DNA of 64,000 nt from Fibrella arboris (GCF_041321095.1 NZ_JBGGWE010000001.1:604464-668463), one strand, 5' to 3'; positions 16,281 to 25,084 are shown, numbered from the stretch's first letter. Translations and numbers: made by a program. The notes: a model not told the origin generated them from the letters alone.

Positions 16281-16692
16281 AATTTTTGCTTTCCATAAAT
16301 GACTGAAGGATGATCGTGGCGCTCACCATGTCGATGTTGCCTTTCACCCGTCGGTCTTTCTTACTGGTGCCGCCCGCAATCATCGACTGCAAGGCCATGC
16401 GCGACGTAAACCGCTCATCGTGCTGGTAAACAGTCTGATCAGGAAACACCGCTTTCAATTTCTTAATCAGGCCGCGAACCGGTGCCGTTGTGTCGGTATC
16501 GGTCCCGTCGGTATTCGTTGGCCAGCCCACCACAAAGGCTTCGACAGGTTCGGCCGCTACGTAGGCTTTCAGCCGGTCGAACAGCGTATGGGTCGGCACC
16601 GTTTCCAGCGCCGTTGCGATGATCTGCATCGGGTCGGTCACAGCCAGCCCGGTCCGCTTGTTTCCGTAATCAATCGCCACGATTCGCGCCAT
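16279..16692 (-). CDS. ruvX: Holliday junction resolvase-like protein RuvX/YqgF
   Basis: 137 residues with an RNase H-like fold: MARIVAIDYGNKRTGLAVTD at the start (first catalytic Asp), GWPTNTDGT in the middle and DERFTSRMA near 93. The family takes part in 16S rRNA 5'-end maturation in E. coli and is a resolvase in some bacteria. The ATG at 16692 sits 8 nt after a TACCTTTG -7 box, so the leader is at most a few bases. Confidence 0.93.
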   Translation of the reverse strand: MARIVAIDYGNKRTGLAVTDPMQIIATALETVPTHTLFDRLKAYVAAEPVEAFVVGWPTNTDGTDTDTTAPVRGLIKKLKAVFPDQTVYQHDERFTSRMALQSMIAGGTSKKDRRVKGNIDMVSATIILQSFMESKN

Positions 16693-16700
16693 AGTATCTG

Positions 16701-16708
16701 CAAAGGTA
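16701..16708 (-). promoter_or_regulatory. -7 box of ruvX
   Basis: The minus strand reads TACCTTTG, ending 8 nt before the ruvX ATG. No convincing -33 TTG is seen at the expected distance. Confidence 0.55.
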
Positions 16709-16997
16709 CGAAAACCCGGCGTGTGGTTGGCTTATCGAATAGTACGCGGATTTCGGATTTCATTTGTAGCTAAGAAGTTGAAATGACCCTAACCAACTAA
16801 GGAGCAGCAGGAGGTAGCTATTTTTCTTATCTCATAGGTAAGGTAAGAATAACGAGTCCAGTCAGTGACGTACCTGACTAATCTTATTACTCTGTTTGGG
16901 TTAACTACGATAATCAATGGCAGTTCAATTCATGCATGTAATTTGGAGTTCAAAATATTATTGACATAATTTGTCCAAAAAAAGGCGTCCAAACAAG
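16709..16997. other. Gap of about 290 nt between ruvX and the restriction-modification island
   Basis: No ORF of note. It holds one ACGTACC word (about 16868) inside the small inverted repeat AGTCAG-8 nt-CTGACT (16860-16879), and a near -7 box TAATTTG at about 16967. The inverted repeat could be an operator for the XRE regulator downstream. Confidence 0.4.
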
Positions 16998-17342
16998 ATG
17001 GACAAGACAATCGTTAGCCATAGCACATTCGGGGAGTGGATGCGACAGTGTCGCGAACAAGCTGGCTGGCCTCAGCGGAAGGTGGCGGCTCAGTTAGACA
17101 TTGATACGAGCATTGTGGCCAAACTGGAAAAAGGGCAACGCCGGGCCACCCGACAGCAGGCCGAGCAACTAGCTGAATTGTTTGGTGAGCCATCTGAAGA
17201 TGTACTAGTGCTCTACCTCTCAGACCGTGTAGCTTATGAGCTAGCCGACGAAGCCTGCTCCGACGCCGTCCTGCGGGCGGCTGAGGAAAAAATTAAGTAC
17301 CTGCGGGCAAAAAACGCTAAGCAGGGCGAGTTGGAGTTTTGA
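16998..17342 (+). CDS. XRE-family helix-turn-helix regulator
   Basis: 114 residues with a HTH domain near residues 8-60 (FGEWMRQCREQAGWPQRKVAAQLDI, split here as helix 1 FGEWMRQCREQ and helices 2-3 QRKVAAQLDIDTSIVAKLEK). It then has LAELFGEPSEDVLVLYLSD and a charged C-terminal helix. The ATG at 16998 is preferred to a TTG at 16971. It ends 20 nt before the methyltransferase and is probably a controller of the restriction-modification genes, as small XRE proteins often are. Direct evidence for that role is lacking. Confidence 0.82.
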   Translation: MDKTIVSHSTFGEWMRQCREQAGWPQRKVAAQLDIDTSIVAKLEKGQRRATRQQAEQLAELFGEPSEDVLVLYLSDRVAYELADEACSDAVLRAAEEKIKYLRAKNAKQGELEF

Positions 17343-17362
17343 AAAATTAAACCTGAAAACTA

Positions 17363-18361
17363 ATGAACGAAACACTTAGACTTGCCTCTTTTTTCGCTGG
17401 AATCGGAGGGTTTGACCTAGGATTTGAGCGAGCAGGTATCGAAACCGTCTATCAGTGCGAGATAGACAAATTCTGTAACAATATCTTACATCACCACTGG
17501 CCAAACGTAAAGAAAGGTACAGATATAACCACTATTGACTATGCAGATGTCCCTAGAGCTGAAATATGGTGCGGAGGATTCCCATGCCAAGACTTATCGT
17601 TGGCGAGAGCAAGGTCTCGCGATGGGCTTAATGGGAAGCGATCTGGACTCTTTTACCGATTCGCTGACTTACTTAGCCGAGCTGTACCTCCCGTTGTCGT
17701 TCTCGAAAACGTACCAGGTCTACTCACTGCAAACGGAGGAAGAGATTTTAGAGTCGTCATTCAAACGTTGGCCGAACTCGGGTATGGTGTGGGATGGCGT
17801 GTGCTTAACAGCAGATATTTCGGAGTCCCCCAGTCGCGCCAGCGAGTCTACATTGTTGGATGTCATCGTAATCCAAGACGTACCGCTGAGATACTTTTTG
17901 AGCCCGAACGCGGCACGAGGCATCTTGAGAAGAGTCGAAAACCAGGGAAGGAAACTCTTTCCCCCTTTATGGAAAGCGTTGACCTTACTAGCCGAGAGGG
18001 AGTAGAATTGTTAACTGACCCACCTATTCCTCCTAAAATGGGATTCTGTCTAGCGGCAACGAGTGGTCGTCACACGGGTACAGATTGGAGCAGAACATAT
18101 ATCCCTTATAGAGATCGTGTACGTCGTCTCACGCCCGAAGAATGTGAAGGACTACAAGGTTTTCCTGTAGGGTGGACAATGCCTGATGGCTTATTTACAA
18201 CTAAAGATGACATTGACAGTTTGCGATATCATGCTTTGGGAAATGCTGTTTCTGTTCCTGTGACCGAATGGCTCGCTCATAGAATAGTTAACACAATGGA
18301 TATTGCTCCTATTGAGCATAGTTCAGAACTTAAGCTCGATTCAGATTTAGCATTAGCATAA
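17363..18361 (+). CDS. DNA (cytosine-5) methyltransferase
   Basis: 332 residues, close to M.HhaI in length, with all core motifs: I (FFAGIGGFDLGFERAG, 10-25), IV with catalytic Cys75 in GGFPCQDLS, VI ENV at 115-117, VIII QSRQR at 157-161, IX near RRLTPEECEGLQGFP, and X ALGNAVSVPV near 292. It should transfer a methyl group from SAM to C5 of cytosine in the site protected from the nuclease encoded next. The target recognition region (about 175-250) is short and gives no site prediction. Codons are more AT-rich than in flanking core genes. The stop is 8 nt from the next gene. Confidence 0.95.
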   Translation: MNETLRLASFFAGIGGFDLGFERAGIETVYQCEIDKFCNNILHHHWPNVKKGTDITTIDYADVPRAEIWCGGFPCQDLSLARARSRDGLNGKRSGLFYRFADLLSRAVPPVVVLENVPGLLTANGGRDFRVVIQTLAELGYGVGWRVLNSRYFGVPQSRQRVYIVGCHRNPRRTAEILFEPERGTRHLEKSRKPGKETLSPFMESVDLTSREGVELLTDPPIPPKMGFCLAATSGRHTGTDWSRTYIPYRDRVRRLTPEECEGLQGFPVGWTMPDGLFTTKDDIDSLRYHALGNAVSVPVTEWLAHRIVNTMDIAPIEHSSELKLDSDLALA

Positions 18362-18369
18362 ATAAATCC

Positions 18370-20109
18370 ATGTCCACCAAACTACCTGGCTTTTACATTG
18401 TACGGCTAATTCCAAGAAAGCGTGATGGTGCAAACCTCAGAGGCACCTTTATACCACCCACTGTTGATATTAGAGAGTATAATATTTCAGAGAGTCAGAG
18501 CCGGTATTACGACGAAACAGTATGGGCTCAGAGCCTGCCGGATGAATTTGTCTTAGACACTGGTCAACCTCCAAGAATACCGTTAGAGGATCTTCTTGAA
18601 AATGGCAGGTCTGCTTATGAACTCAAGCCTATTATAGGTGATATTCTTGTACTAGTTCACGGTTCTAGAAGTCCTAGCGGAGATGGCGACAAAGCTCGTA
18701 GAGGGCTGATTGGGCTAGCACAAGTTGAAGATGTTCATTTCTATGAGCATAAGCAATTAGATAAAATAGTAAATCCAAGTAGAGTTAGTCATAAGACATG
18801 GACAGAAACACGCGTTTCTATTAGAGCCAAAACACTTTTTGTAACGAAAGGCTTTTTAATAACGCCTGATACTTTAAAACAGTCAGTTTACTATGAGAAA
18901 AGTGGTTTGAAGTATCAAGAGTCGATGCTAGGAATTAGCTCCACATCTGCGTCAGGCAATATAAGTTCTCTTTTTTCAAACAATGATGAAGAAGAAAATG
19001 AGGAGAAGGTGAAAAACCTTCTTTCATTATTTAAACAATTCAATCCTGAATTGAAGGAGAAGCTATCGGGCACTTCAATACAACAATATGTTCCTGATGA
19101 ACTTATTGAACCAGTACAACAATACAACTTCAATATAAAGACTCACCAAAGTTTAGTCCTCTCGACTATTCCTTCGCAAAAAATATATTTTGGCGCTCCT
19201 GGGTCAGGAAAGTCATGGAAGGCAAAGGAAGATACGGCAGGTATGATAGTCTTTCGTACCACGTTTCACCCGGATACCGACTACGGTAGCTTCGTAGGTA
19301 CGTACAAGCCAACACTCGATCCCAAAGGGCAGATAGCCTACGCTTTTGTACCTCAGATTTTTACCAGAGCATACGTTGAATCTTGGAATCAACCTAACGT
19401 ACCTGTTTGCCTCATCATCGATGAAATAAACCGGGGTAACTGCGCCCAGATTTTTGGTGATCTGTTTCAATTACTTGATCGTGACAGCACTACGGGCTAT
19501 TCAACTTACCCACTCACTGCTGATACTGACTTATATGAGCATCTGGCTAAGAAGATTATTAACAAGGAGGCTTACATAGCACAAACGGGGGGGATCGATC
19601 AGCTGAAACTCCCCCCTAACATGTTGCTATACGCCACCATGAACACGTCGGATCAATCGCTGTTTCCGATGGACAGTGCCTTTAAACGGCGCTGGGAGTG
19701 GGAGTACGTTCCGATCAATTACACAGACGCGGGTAACATCAATATTCAAATTGGTGACAGGAAGTACAATTGGGGTACGTTCCTTGAAACCATTAATCCA
19801 CTGATATATAAGTTAAAAGGTAGCGAAGACAAGCAACTAGGAAACCGGTTTGTCAACCCCGGCAATGGCATTATTTCGGAGAGTCAGTTCCGGTCAAAAG
19901 TGCTATTCTACCTCTGGAACGACGTCTGGCGCGACGAGCACGAGTCGGGCAATACCATCTTTCACGAAATGCTGGAGTCCGGTGATGTCATGCCCATCAA
20001 CACCTACGGCGCGCTTTTTCAGGGAACAGCTGAAGAGCAAACAGCACGGCTACAACGGTTTATGGCGGCTAATGGCATAGCATTTACTTCAGATGACAAT
20101 CCTGTTTGA
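18370..20109 (+). CDS. McrB-like AAA+ NTPase, restriction system motor subunit
   Basis: 579 residues. The C-terminal half is an McrB-type AAA+ domain: Walker A GAPGSGKS at 275-282, Walker B with IIDEINRGN near 350, and sensor TMNTSDQSLFPMDSAFKRRW near 420. The N-terminal 200 residues are AT-rich in DNA and contain GDILVLVHGSR and RGLIGLAQVEDV, which recall EVE/PUA-like readers of modified bases; that part is inference. A highly acidic linker lies at 205-213. It overlaps the nuclease gene by 17 nt, indicating translational coupling. Together they resemble LlaJI- or McrBC-type restriction. Confidence 0.88.
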   Translation: MSTKLPGFYIVRLIPRKRDGANLRGTFIPPTVDIREYNISESQSRYYDETVWAQSLPDEFVLDTGQPPRIPLEDLLENGRSAYELKPIIGDILVLVHGSRSPSGDGDKARRGLIGLAQVEDVHFYEHKQLDKIVNPSRVSHKTWTETRVSIRAKTLFVTKGFLITPDTLKQSVYYEKSGLKYQESMLGISSTSASGNISSLFSNNDEEENEEKVKNLLSLFKQFNPELKEKLSGTSIQQYVPDELIEPVQQYNFNIKTHQSLVLSTIPSQKIYFGAPGSGKSWKAKEDTAGMIVFRTTFHPDTDYGSFVGTYKPTLDPKGQIAYAFVPQIFTRAYVESWNQPNVPVCLIIDEINRGNCAQIFGDLFQLLDRDSTTGYSTYPLTADTDLYEHLAKKIINKEAYIAQTGGIDQLKLPPNMLLYATMNTSDQSLFPMDSAFKRRWEWEYVPINYTDAGNINIQIGDRKYNWGTFLETINPLIYKLKGSEDKQLGNRFVNPGNGIISESQFRSKVLFYLWNDVWRDEHESGNTIFHEMLESGDVMPINTYGALFQGTAEEQTARLQRFMAANGIAFTSDDNPV

Positions 20110-21757
20110 GGAGTACCCCTACGAAACAACGTACCTGGCTACGCTGCTTCCTGAGCGGTACTACTGGCCCATTTCGCCAACCCATAGCAAAATTCCGTTT
20201 GTCGGCTACTGCCATGCCCAACAACAGGCAGTTGTCATCTTACCCAAAGTATTTCTCCATCAAGGGCATTTTTTGGGCGATTATTCGCCTGACGATCTGC
20301 GTCAGCTACCAGAGCGGCCAGATTTGAGGCAAAAGCTGAAGACCGAACAACGGCTCGACTTTCTGTTTACTATGTCGACATGGTTGTATTTAGCCATTCG
20401 TCAGTTTCAGCGGCTACACCCTGACAATGATATTACCGAAGCTACCGGCCTGCCTACCATCGTTGGTACCACCGACCAACAGGCAGCTACTGAACTAGAC
20501 TGGGTATTGAGTTTGCTCCGGTTTTTCCGGGATAACCAATCGTTGCTTACGTTCCTGAAAAAGCGTAGCATGTCGCAGCGGGGCAAAACCGATTGGAACC
20601 GAACCGTGTCGAGGCAGTTACCTATCATCGACGCCAATGGACGACCTGTTTATATACGTACAGATACTAAGCAGCAAGCAGTCAATATTGATGAGGAATT
20701 GATTGTGTTGTTTCTAGTCGTACTGGAAGAGCTACAGAAGCGGTATTACCTGCGTATCAATTTACCCGATGTGTACCGGTTACCCACTGGCCCTGAACGC
20801 CGTACGTTACTTAACAATGGCTTACGCCGATTGCGTCAAATTAGATACAAATACTTCTCTGACCGGTTGCTTCAACTTTGGAACTTGCTTTGGGGCTACT
20901 TTTCGTATCAGGAACACGTAGCAAGTGGTCGGCAGCAGCCAGAGGTGACACTTGCTCGAGACTTCAACCGGGTCTTTGAGGATATGATTGATGGTTTGTT
21001 ATCGGAGCGGTCAGCCCTCGACCGATTTAAGGTACAGAAAGACGGTAAAGAACTTGACCATATTTACGATTATCAGGATCTTCTGGCAACCGATCACATT
21101 TATTATATCGGCGACAGCAAGTATTACAAAGACACTACGAAATTAGGCCGAGAGTCGATTCATAAGCAGTATACCTACGCCAAGAATGTCATTCAGTACA
21201 ATATCGACTTACTGAATAGAGATCAGCTAGCACATCCATTACGTTACCGCGATGACCTAACAGAAGGATATAACCCGACGCCCAACTTTTTCATAAGCGC
21301 CGTAGTCGACGACCAGCTCACATGGACTCAAGCAGGTTTGACCTTCAACGGAAGCATTGAGCCGCCCAACCAACATTTTAGCGATCGACTGTTCGACCGA
21401 GACACCCTGCTTTTACAGACTTACAACATTAATTTCTTGTATGTCTTATCGACCTACGTGTCCGATAACCGTACCGAGAAGCAGCAGTTTCAGGAACGTA
21501 CCCGTCAGCTTTTCAGGACAAAGTTGACAAGCTACTTACAGGAACATTACAAATTTTATAAGGTGAAGCCTCAGACAGGTACATTAGAGGATTTTGTTAC
21601 GCAGCATTTTAAAACCCTGCTCGGAAAAATGTACCGTCCCTCCGACTTTACAGACGCTCTCCTTATCGCCCTACCAAACAGCTTTTCGGATGCTTGGTTC
21701 GATCAGTTTGATACTATCGATGTAAAACGTTGGAACTTGTCAAGTGTAATCATCTGA
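20093..21757 (+). CDS. McrC/LlaJI-like restriction endonuclease subunit
   Basis: 554 residues. A PD-(D/E)xK nuclease core is suggested by DHIYDYQDLLATD followed by IYYIGDSKYYKD near residue 338, with Asp and Lys in the GDSK step. The layout (large N-terminal domain, then nuclease, then helical tail) fits the second subunit of LlaJI-like systems, which is loaded and driven by the McrB-like partner. The ATG at 20093 lies inside the end of that partner gene. The gene order (regulator, methyltransferase, motor, nuclease, all on one strand) argues for one operon. The substrate site cannot be read from the sequence. Confidence 0.8.
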   Translation: MTILFEEYPYETTYLATLLPERYYWPISPTHSKIPFVGYCHAQQQAVVILPKVFLHQGHFLGDYSPDDLRQLPERPDLRQKLKTEQRLDFLFTMSTWLYLAIRQFQRLHPDNDITEATGLPTIVGTTDQQAATELDWVLSLLRFFRDNQSLLTFLKKRSMSQRGKTDWNRTVSRQLPIIDANGRPVYIRTDTKQQAVNIDEELIVLFLVVLEELQKRYYLRINLPDVYRLPTGPERRTLLNNGLRRLRQIRYKYFSDRLLQLWNLLWGYFSYQEHVASGRQQPEVTLARDFNRVFEDMIDGLLSERSALDRFKVQKDGKELDHIYDYQDLLATDHIYYIGDSKYYKDTTKLGRESIHKQYTYAKNVIQYNIDLLNRDQLAHPLRYRDDLTEGYNPTPNFFISAVVDDQLTWTQAGLTFNGSIEPPNQHFSDRLFDRDTLLLQTYNINFLYVLSTYVSDNRTEKQQFQERTRQLFRTKLTSYLQEHYKFYKVKPQTGTLEDFVTQHFKTLLGKMYRPSDFTDALLIALPNSFSDAWFDQFDTIDVKRWNLSSVII

Positions 21758-21767
21758 TTAAGGGCTT

Positions 21768-22013
21768 TCACGCTTTTACCAACTCGGTCGTTAGGTTCAG
21801 CGAATATTCCAGCGTGTTGCTATCATCGGCGGGAATTGGCTGACCTTCTTCGGCCAGTACTTCCAGACATCCTTCTATGGCATCTCGTGCCATCGCCATT
21901 GCCTCTTCAATGGTTTCACCGTAGGTAATGCAGCCTCGAATGGCGGGTACTTTGGCGGTGTATCCCCCCTCGGGTTCGGGTACCAGAATGACACGATATT
22001 GGAGCGTTTTCAT
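21768..22013 (-). CDS. Orphan HicB-like antitoxin
   Basis: 81 residues with the partial RNase H-like HicB fold: YRVILVPEPEGGYTAKVPAIRGC followed by TYGETIEEAMAMARDAIEGCLE. HicB proteins neutralise the HicA mRNA interferase. No HicA-sized gene is on either side: the nuclease gene ends 10 nt away on the other strand and the helicase gene starts 33 nt upstream. It is therefore a solitary member, perhaps a relic or a protein with another role. It may be read from the uvrD promoter. Confidence 0.85.
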   Translation of the reverse strand: MKTLQYRVILVPEPEGGYTAKVPAIRGCITYGETIEEAMAMARDAIEGCLEVLAEEGQPIPADDSNTLEYSLNLTTELVKA

Positions 22014-22046
22014 AGGAATCGTTTATCTAACCGGTAAGGTCTAAAG

Positions 22047-24347
22047 CTACACAATCCGCAGCTTGGCGAAACTTAAGAGCAGTGTTTTTTCGCCCACTAC
22101 GTCGAACTGGATGACGGCTTTGCGTTCGGTGCCGTTCACGTCGAGGGATTTCACGACGCCAAAGCCGAATTTCGAGTGTTCTACTTTCATCCCTTCGGCT
22201 AGTTCGGCTGTGTTGCTGGGGGCGAAGTCGGCGGAGGGCGTGTGGGTGACGGTGGGCTGCGGAACCTGCCGTTGCGCCGTTTTCTGGGCCAGCGACCGCA
22301 CGAAGTTCATCGAACCGGCCGAGGGCATCTCGTCTTTACTACGCGAGGCATACGAATCGTCGCCCTTGAACCGGGGTTTGGGCGGCGTCACGGTCTTGCT
22401 CATCGTCAGGTAACCCTGGTCTACCTCCATCAGGAACCGGCTCGGTTCGCAAATCTTCAATCGACCGTAGTGGTAGCGCGATTCGGCGAAGGAGAACGTC
22501 AGGCGTTTTTCGGCACGGGTGATGGCTACGTAGAACAGGCGGCGTTCTTCTTCCAGATCGGCCCGGCTTTCGAGCATCATCTGGCTGGGAAACAGGTCTT
22601 CTTCCAACCCGACAATGTGTACGTTTTTGAACTCCAGCCCTTTGGCGGCGTGGATGGTCATCATCGTCACCCGGTCATTGTCGCCGTCTTCCTCTTTTTC
22701 GTCGGCGGTGGTCAGCAGCGATACCGTTTGCAGGAAGGCGCTGAGGTTCTTCTCCTCGTTGTCGGGATTATCGACATACTCTTTAATGGCGTTCAGCAAC
22801 TCCTGGACGTTCTCGTAACGGGCCAGCCCTTCCACGGTCTTGTCTTCGTACAGCTCCTTCAGAATCCCCGACGTTTTGGCCACGTGCGCCGCCACTTCGT
22901 ACGCATCCTTCTTGTCGATCAGCAGCGTATAGCTTTTGATCAGCTCCGCAAAGCCCTCAATGGCAATGGACGCCCGCCCGGTGATGTGGTAGGTAATGTT
23001 GCTGACTATCTCCCAGATAGGTACGTTCTTCTCCGAGGCCAGCACCGAAATTTTGGCCAGCGTGGTGTCGCCAATGCCGCGTTTGGGCAGGTTGATGATC
23101 CGCTTGAACGCCTCCTCGTCGGCCTGATTGACGGTGAAGCGCAGGTAAGCGATCAGATCCTTGATCTCTTTCCGCTGGTAGAACGAGAGGCCACCGATAA
23201 TCCGGTACTTGATGCTCAGCTTGCGCAGGGCTTCCTCGAATGCCCGCGACTGGGCGTTGGTGCGGTACAGAATAGCGAAATCGTTGTTCCGCAGGCCGTC
23301 GCGCATTTTGGCTTCGAAAATGTTCGTCGCCACCAGCCGACCTTCCTCATTATCCGACGACGCTTTGATGACCTCGATCAGCGGACCGGTTTCGTTGTCG
23401 GTGAAGACGCGCTTTTCCAGCTGATTCCGGTTACGGGCAATGACTGAATTGGCCGCCTGCACGATGGTGTTGGTGCTGCGGTAGTTCTGCTCCAGCTTCA
23501 CGATTTTCACCGTGTCTTTGCCGTAATCCTTCTGGAAGTTCAGGATGTTTTCGATGTTGGCCCCCCGGAACGCGTAGATACTCTGCGCATCATCGCCTAC
23601 CACGCAGATGTTTTGATGCACCGCTGCCAGCTTGCGCGTGATGAGGTACTGCGACACGTTGGTATCCTGAAACTCATCGACCAGCACGTGCTGAAACTTG
23701 TGCTGGTACTTGTGCAGAATGTCCAGATGGTCGCGGAAGAGGACGTTGGTGTTGAACAGCAGATCGTCGAAATCCATGGCGTTGGCCTGGAAACAGCGCG
23801 TGCTGTAGACCTTGTAGATCGCCCCTACCTCCGGCATCTTCGCCGAGGCATCATCGGCCTGGATGATGGCGTTGTTCATGTATTCGTCGGCACCAACGAG
23901 GCGGTTTTTCGCGCTCGATATGCGGTTGAACACGGCATTGGCGCGGTACTGCTTATCGTCGAGGCCCCGTTCCCGAATAATAGAGCGGAGCAGCGATTTC
24001 GAATCGTCGGTGTCGTAGATCGAGAAGTTACTGGTGTAGCCCAGCGCTTTGGCTTCGATGCGCAGGATTTTGGCAAACACGGAGTGGAACGTACCCATCC
24101 AGATGTTACGCGCCTCGTTACCAATCACTTTCTCGATCCGGTGACGCATTTCGCCGGCGGCCTTGTTCGTAAAGGTCAGCGACAGAATGCGGAATGGATC
24201 AACGCCCTTGTCGATCAGGTGCGCAATGCGGTACGTGAGCACGCGCGTTTTGCCCGAACCGGCGCCGGCGATGATCATCATCGGGCCGTCGCCGTGGGTT
24301 ACGGCTTCGCGTTGCGGGTCGTTCAGACCAGCTATATAGTCAATCAT
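22047..24347 (-). CDS. UvrD/PcrA-type superfamily 1 DNA helicase
   Basis: 766 residues. Ordered SF1A motifs are visible: Q motif LNDPQREAV, motif I GAGSGKT near 30, Ia TFTNKAA, II VDEFQDTN near 222, III GDDAQSIYAFRGA, IV EQNYRS, V TIHAAKGLEF and VI FYVAITRAEK. It unwinds DNA in repair and clears proteins and RNA polymerase. The C-terminal GMKVEHSKFGFGVV block is the PcrA-like Tudor/RNAP-binding segment. The ATG at 24347 gives the MIDYIAGLN start; the longer ATG at 24368 is less likely. A TAAATTTG -7 candidate lies at 24493-24500. Confidence 0.95.
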   Translation of the reverse strand: MIDYIAGLNDPQREAVTHGDGPMMIIAGAGSGKTRVLTYRIAHLIDKGVDPFRILSLTFTNKAAGEMRHRIEKVIGNEARNIWMGTFHSVFAKILRIEAKALGYTSNFSIYDTDDSKSLLRSIIRERGLDDKQYRANAVFNRISSAKNRLVGADEYMNNAIIQADDASAKMPEVGAIYKVYSTRCFQANAMDFDDLLFNTNVLFRDHLDILHKYQHKFQHVLVDEFQDTNVSQYLITRKLAAVHQNICVVGDDAQSIYAFRGANIENILNFQKDYGKDTVKIVKLEQNYRSTNTIVQAANSVIARNRNQLEKRVFTDNETGPLIEVIKASSDNEEGRLVATNIFEAKMRDGLRNNDFAILYRTNAQSRAFEEALRKLSIKYRIIGGLSFYQRKEIKDLIAYLRFTVNQADEEAFKRIINLPKRGIGDTTLAKISVLASEKNVPIWEIVSNITYHITGRASIAIEGFAELIKSYTLLIDKKDAYEVAAHVAKTSGILKELYEDKTVEGLARYENVQELLNAIKEYVDNPDNEEKNLSAFLQTVSLLTTADEKEEDGDNDRVTMMTIHAAKGLEFKNVHIVGLEEDLFPSQMMLESRADLEEERRLFYVAITRAEKRLTFSFAESRYHYGRLKICEPSRFLMEVDQGYLTMSKTVTPPKPRFKGDDSYASRSKDEMPSAGSMNFVRSLAQKTAQRQVPQPTVTHTPSADFAPSNTAELAEGMKVEHSKFGFGVVKSLDVNGTERKAVIQFDVVGEKTLLLSFAKLRIV

Positions 24348-24412
24348 GAAAAGACGATGGATTGCCATGTTTAGACATGGCTACTTCAACTACACTTCTT
24401 TGGCTGAACTGC

Positions 24413-24472
24413 TTTGTGCTTTAGCGTATTGCTGACGCTGAGCCCTTCGACCGCAATACGCTAAAGCACAAA
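24413..24472. repeat. Inverted repeat (20-bp arms) with second-family core in the loop
   Basis: The arms at 24413-24432 and 24453-24472 are perfectly complementary. The loop is TGACGCTGAGCCCTTCGACC, the core of the second dispersed repeat family. It lies between uvrD and its presumed promoter, so it would be in the uvrD leader. Confidence 0.8.
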
Positions 24473-24492
24473 ACCCAGCTATAGATAACAAT

Positions 24493-24500
24493 CAAATTTA
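24493..24500 (-). promoter_or_regulatory. Candidate -7 box for uvrD
   Basis: The minus strand reads TAAATTTG, matching TAnnTTTG. It lies about 146 nt upstream of the uvrD ATG and 20 nt beyond the hairpin at 24413-24472. Confidence 0.35.
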
Positions 24501-24580
24501 CGTAAAAATTTGGGGGCGGGCTAACAAAGTGGCCTACGCGGGGTTTAGCCTAGTAAATAACTAGACAACTTAACAGCGTT

Positions 24581-24826
24581 ATGGAAAATCAGGATAAACA
24601 GGATGAGATCCGGGCCAAGCAGGCTATCAGTCCCGCCGGTCTGGGCGATCAGTCAGCCGAAGGCAACAGTGGTGTCGGTGCTGAGATAGATGCCCCCGAG
24701 CTACCTGCCAACGAGATGGAGGATACGTATATGAACGGTGATGAACCCGCCGAGAACGTACCCATGACACACCCCAACCGCAACGAGGGTGGAAAACCAG
24801 ATATTGATAAACCAGCGTATAGCTAA
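24581..24826 (+). CDS. Small acidic, probably disordered protein
   Basis: 81 residues starting from an ATG at 24581. It is rich in Asp, Glu, Asn, Pro and Gly, with no hydrophobic core, membrane segment or known fold. It ends with HPNRNEGGKPDIDKPAYS, a PNRN-type tail that I believe recurs in small proteins of related bacteria, though I cannot verify this here. A clean terminator follows 4 nt after the stop, which supports a real gene. Function unknown. Confidence 0.65.
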   Translation: MENQDKQDEIRAKQAISPAGLGDQSAEGNSGVGAEIDAPELPANEMEDTYMNGDEPAENVPMTHPNRNEGGKPDIDKPAYS

Positions 24827-24830
24827 ACGC

Positions 24831-24866
24831 AAAAAGGGCCTCTGCAGCAGTGCAGAGGCCCTTTTT
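24831..24866 (+). terminator. Intrinsic terminator of the small acidic protein gene
   Basis: AAAAAGGGCCTCTGC and GCAGAGGCCCTTTTT form a 15-bp stem ending in a T-run. It could work in both directions. Confidence 0.92.
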
Positions 24867-24898
24867 GTAGTGCGTTAGGTACGTAGTGCGCATTGCTC

Positions 24899-25054
24899 CG
24901 TTGTCGCTTGCCTGTGGCGAGTGACAACTATCGACAGAGCCTCTGGCCCGGGCGCTCCGTTTTACTGTTGTTTAGCTATACATTGGTTTCATTAGCTACC
25001 AACGGGCCAGAGGCCCTATGGCTAGTCGTCACTCGCCACAGGCAAGCGACAACG
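24899..25054. repeat. REP/BIME-like element (R3)
   Basis: About 156 bp. Outer arms GTTGTCGCTTGCCTGTGGCG + AGTGACAAC and their complement; inner pair AGAGCCTCTGGCCCG / CGGGCCAGAGGCCCT. The middle contains CTGTTTAG-like words in the same orientation as R6. Confidence 0.88.
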
Positions 25055-25084
25055 GGATGGGACGTAGCAACGTACCCAGCTTCC

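Noticed and set aside
16961..16980. E. coli-type promoter TTGACA upstream of the XRE gene
   Set aside because: TTGACA without a spaced TATAAT is likely chance; Bacteroidota use TAnnTTTG with a -33 TTG.
17535..18005. 156-codon frame inside the methyltransferase gene
   Set aside because: The methyltransferase frame carries motifs IV to VIII across this stretch, so the alternative frame is a shadow.
21758..22046. A hicA toxin gene next to hicB
   Set aside because: Only 10 nt and 33 nt are free on the two sides, too short for a HicA of about 60 residues.
22242..23447. Long open frame on the plus strand opposite uvrD (401 codons)
   Set aside because: It lies entirely antisense to clear SF1 helicase motifs; its translation has no recognisable domain and its composition reflects the opposite strand.
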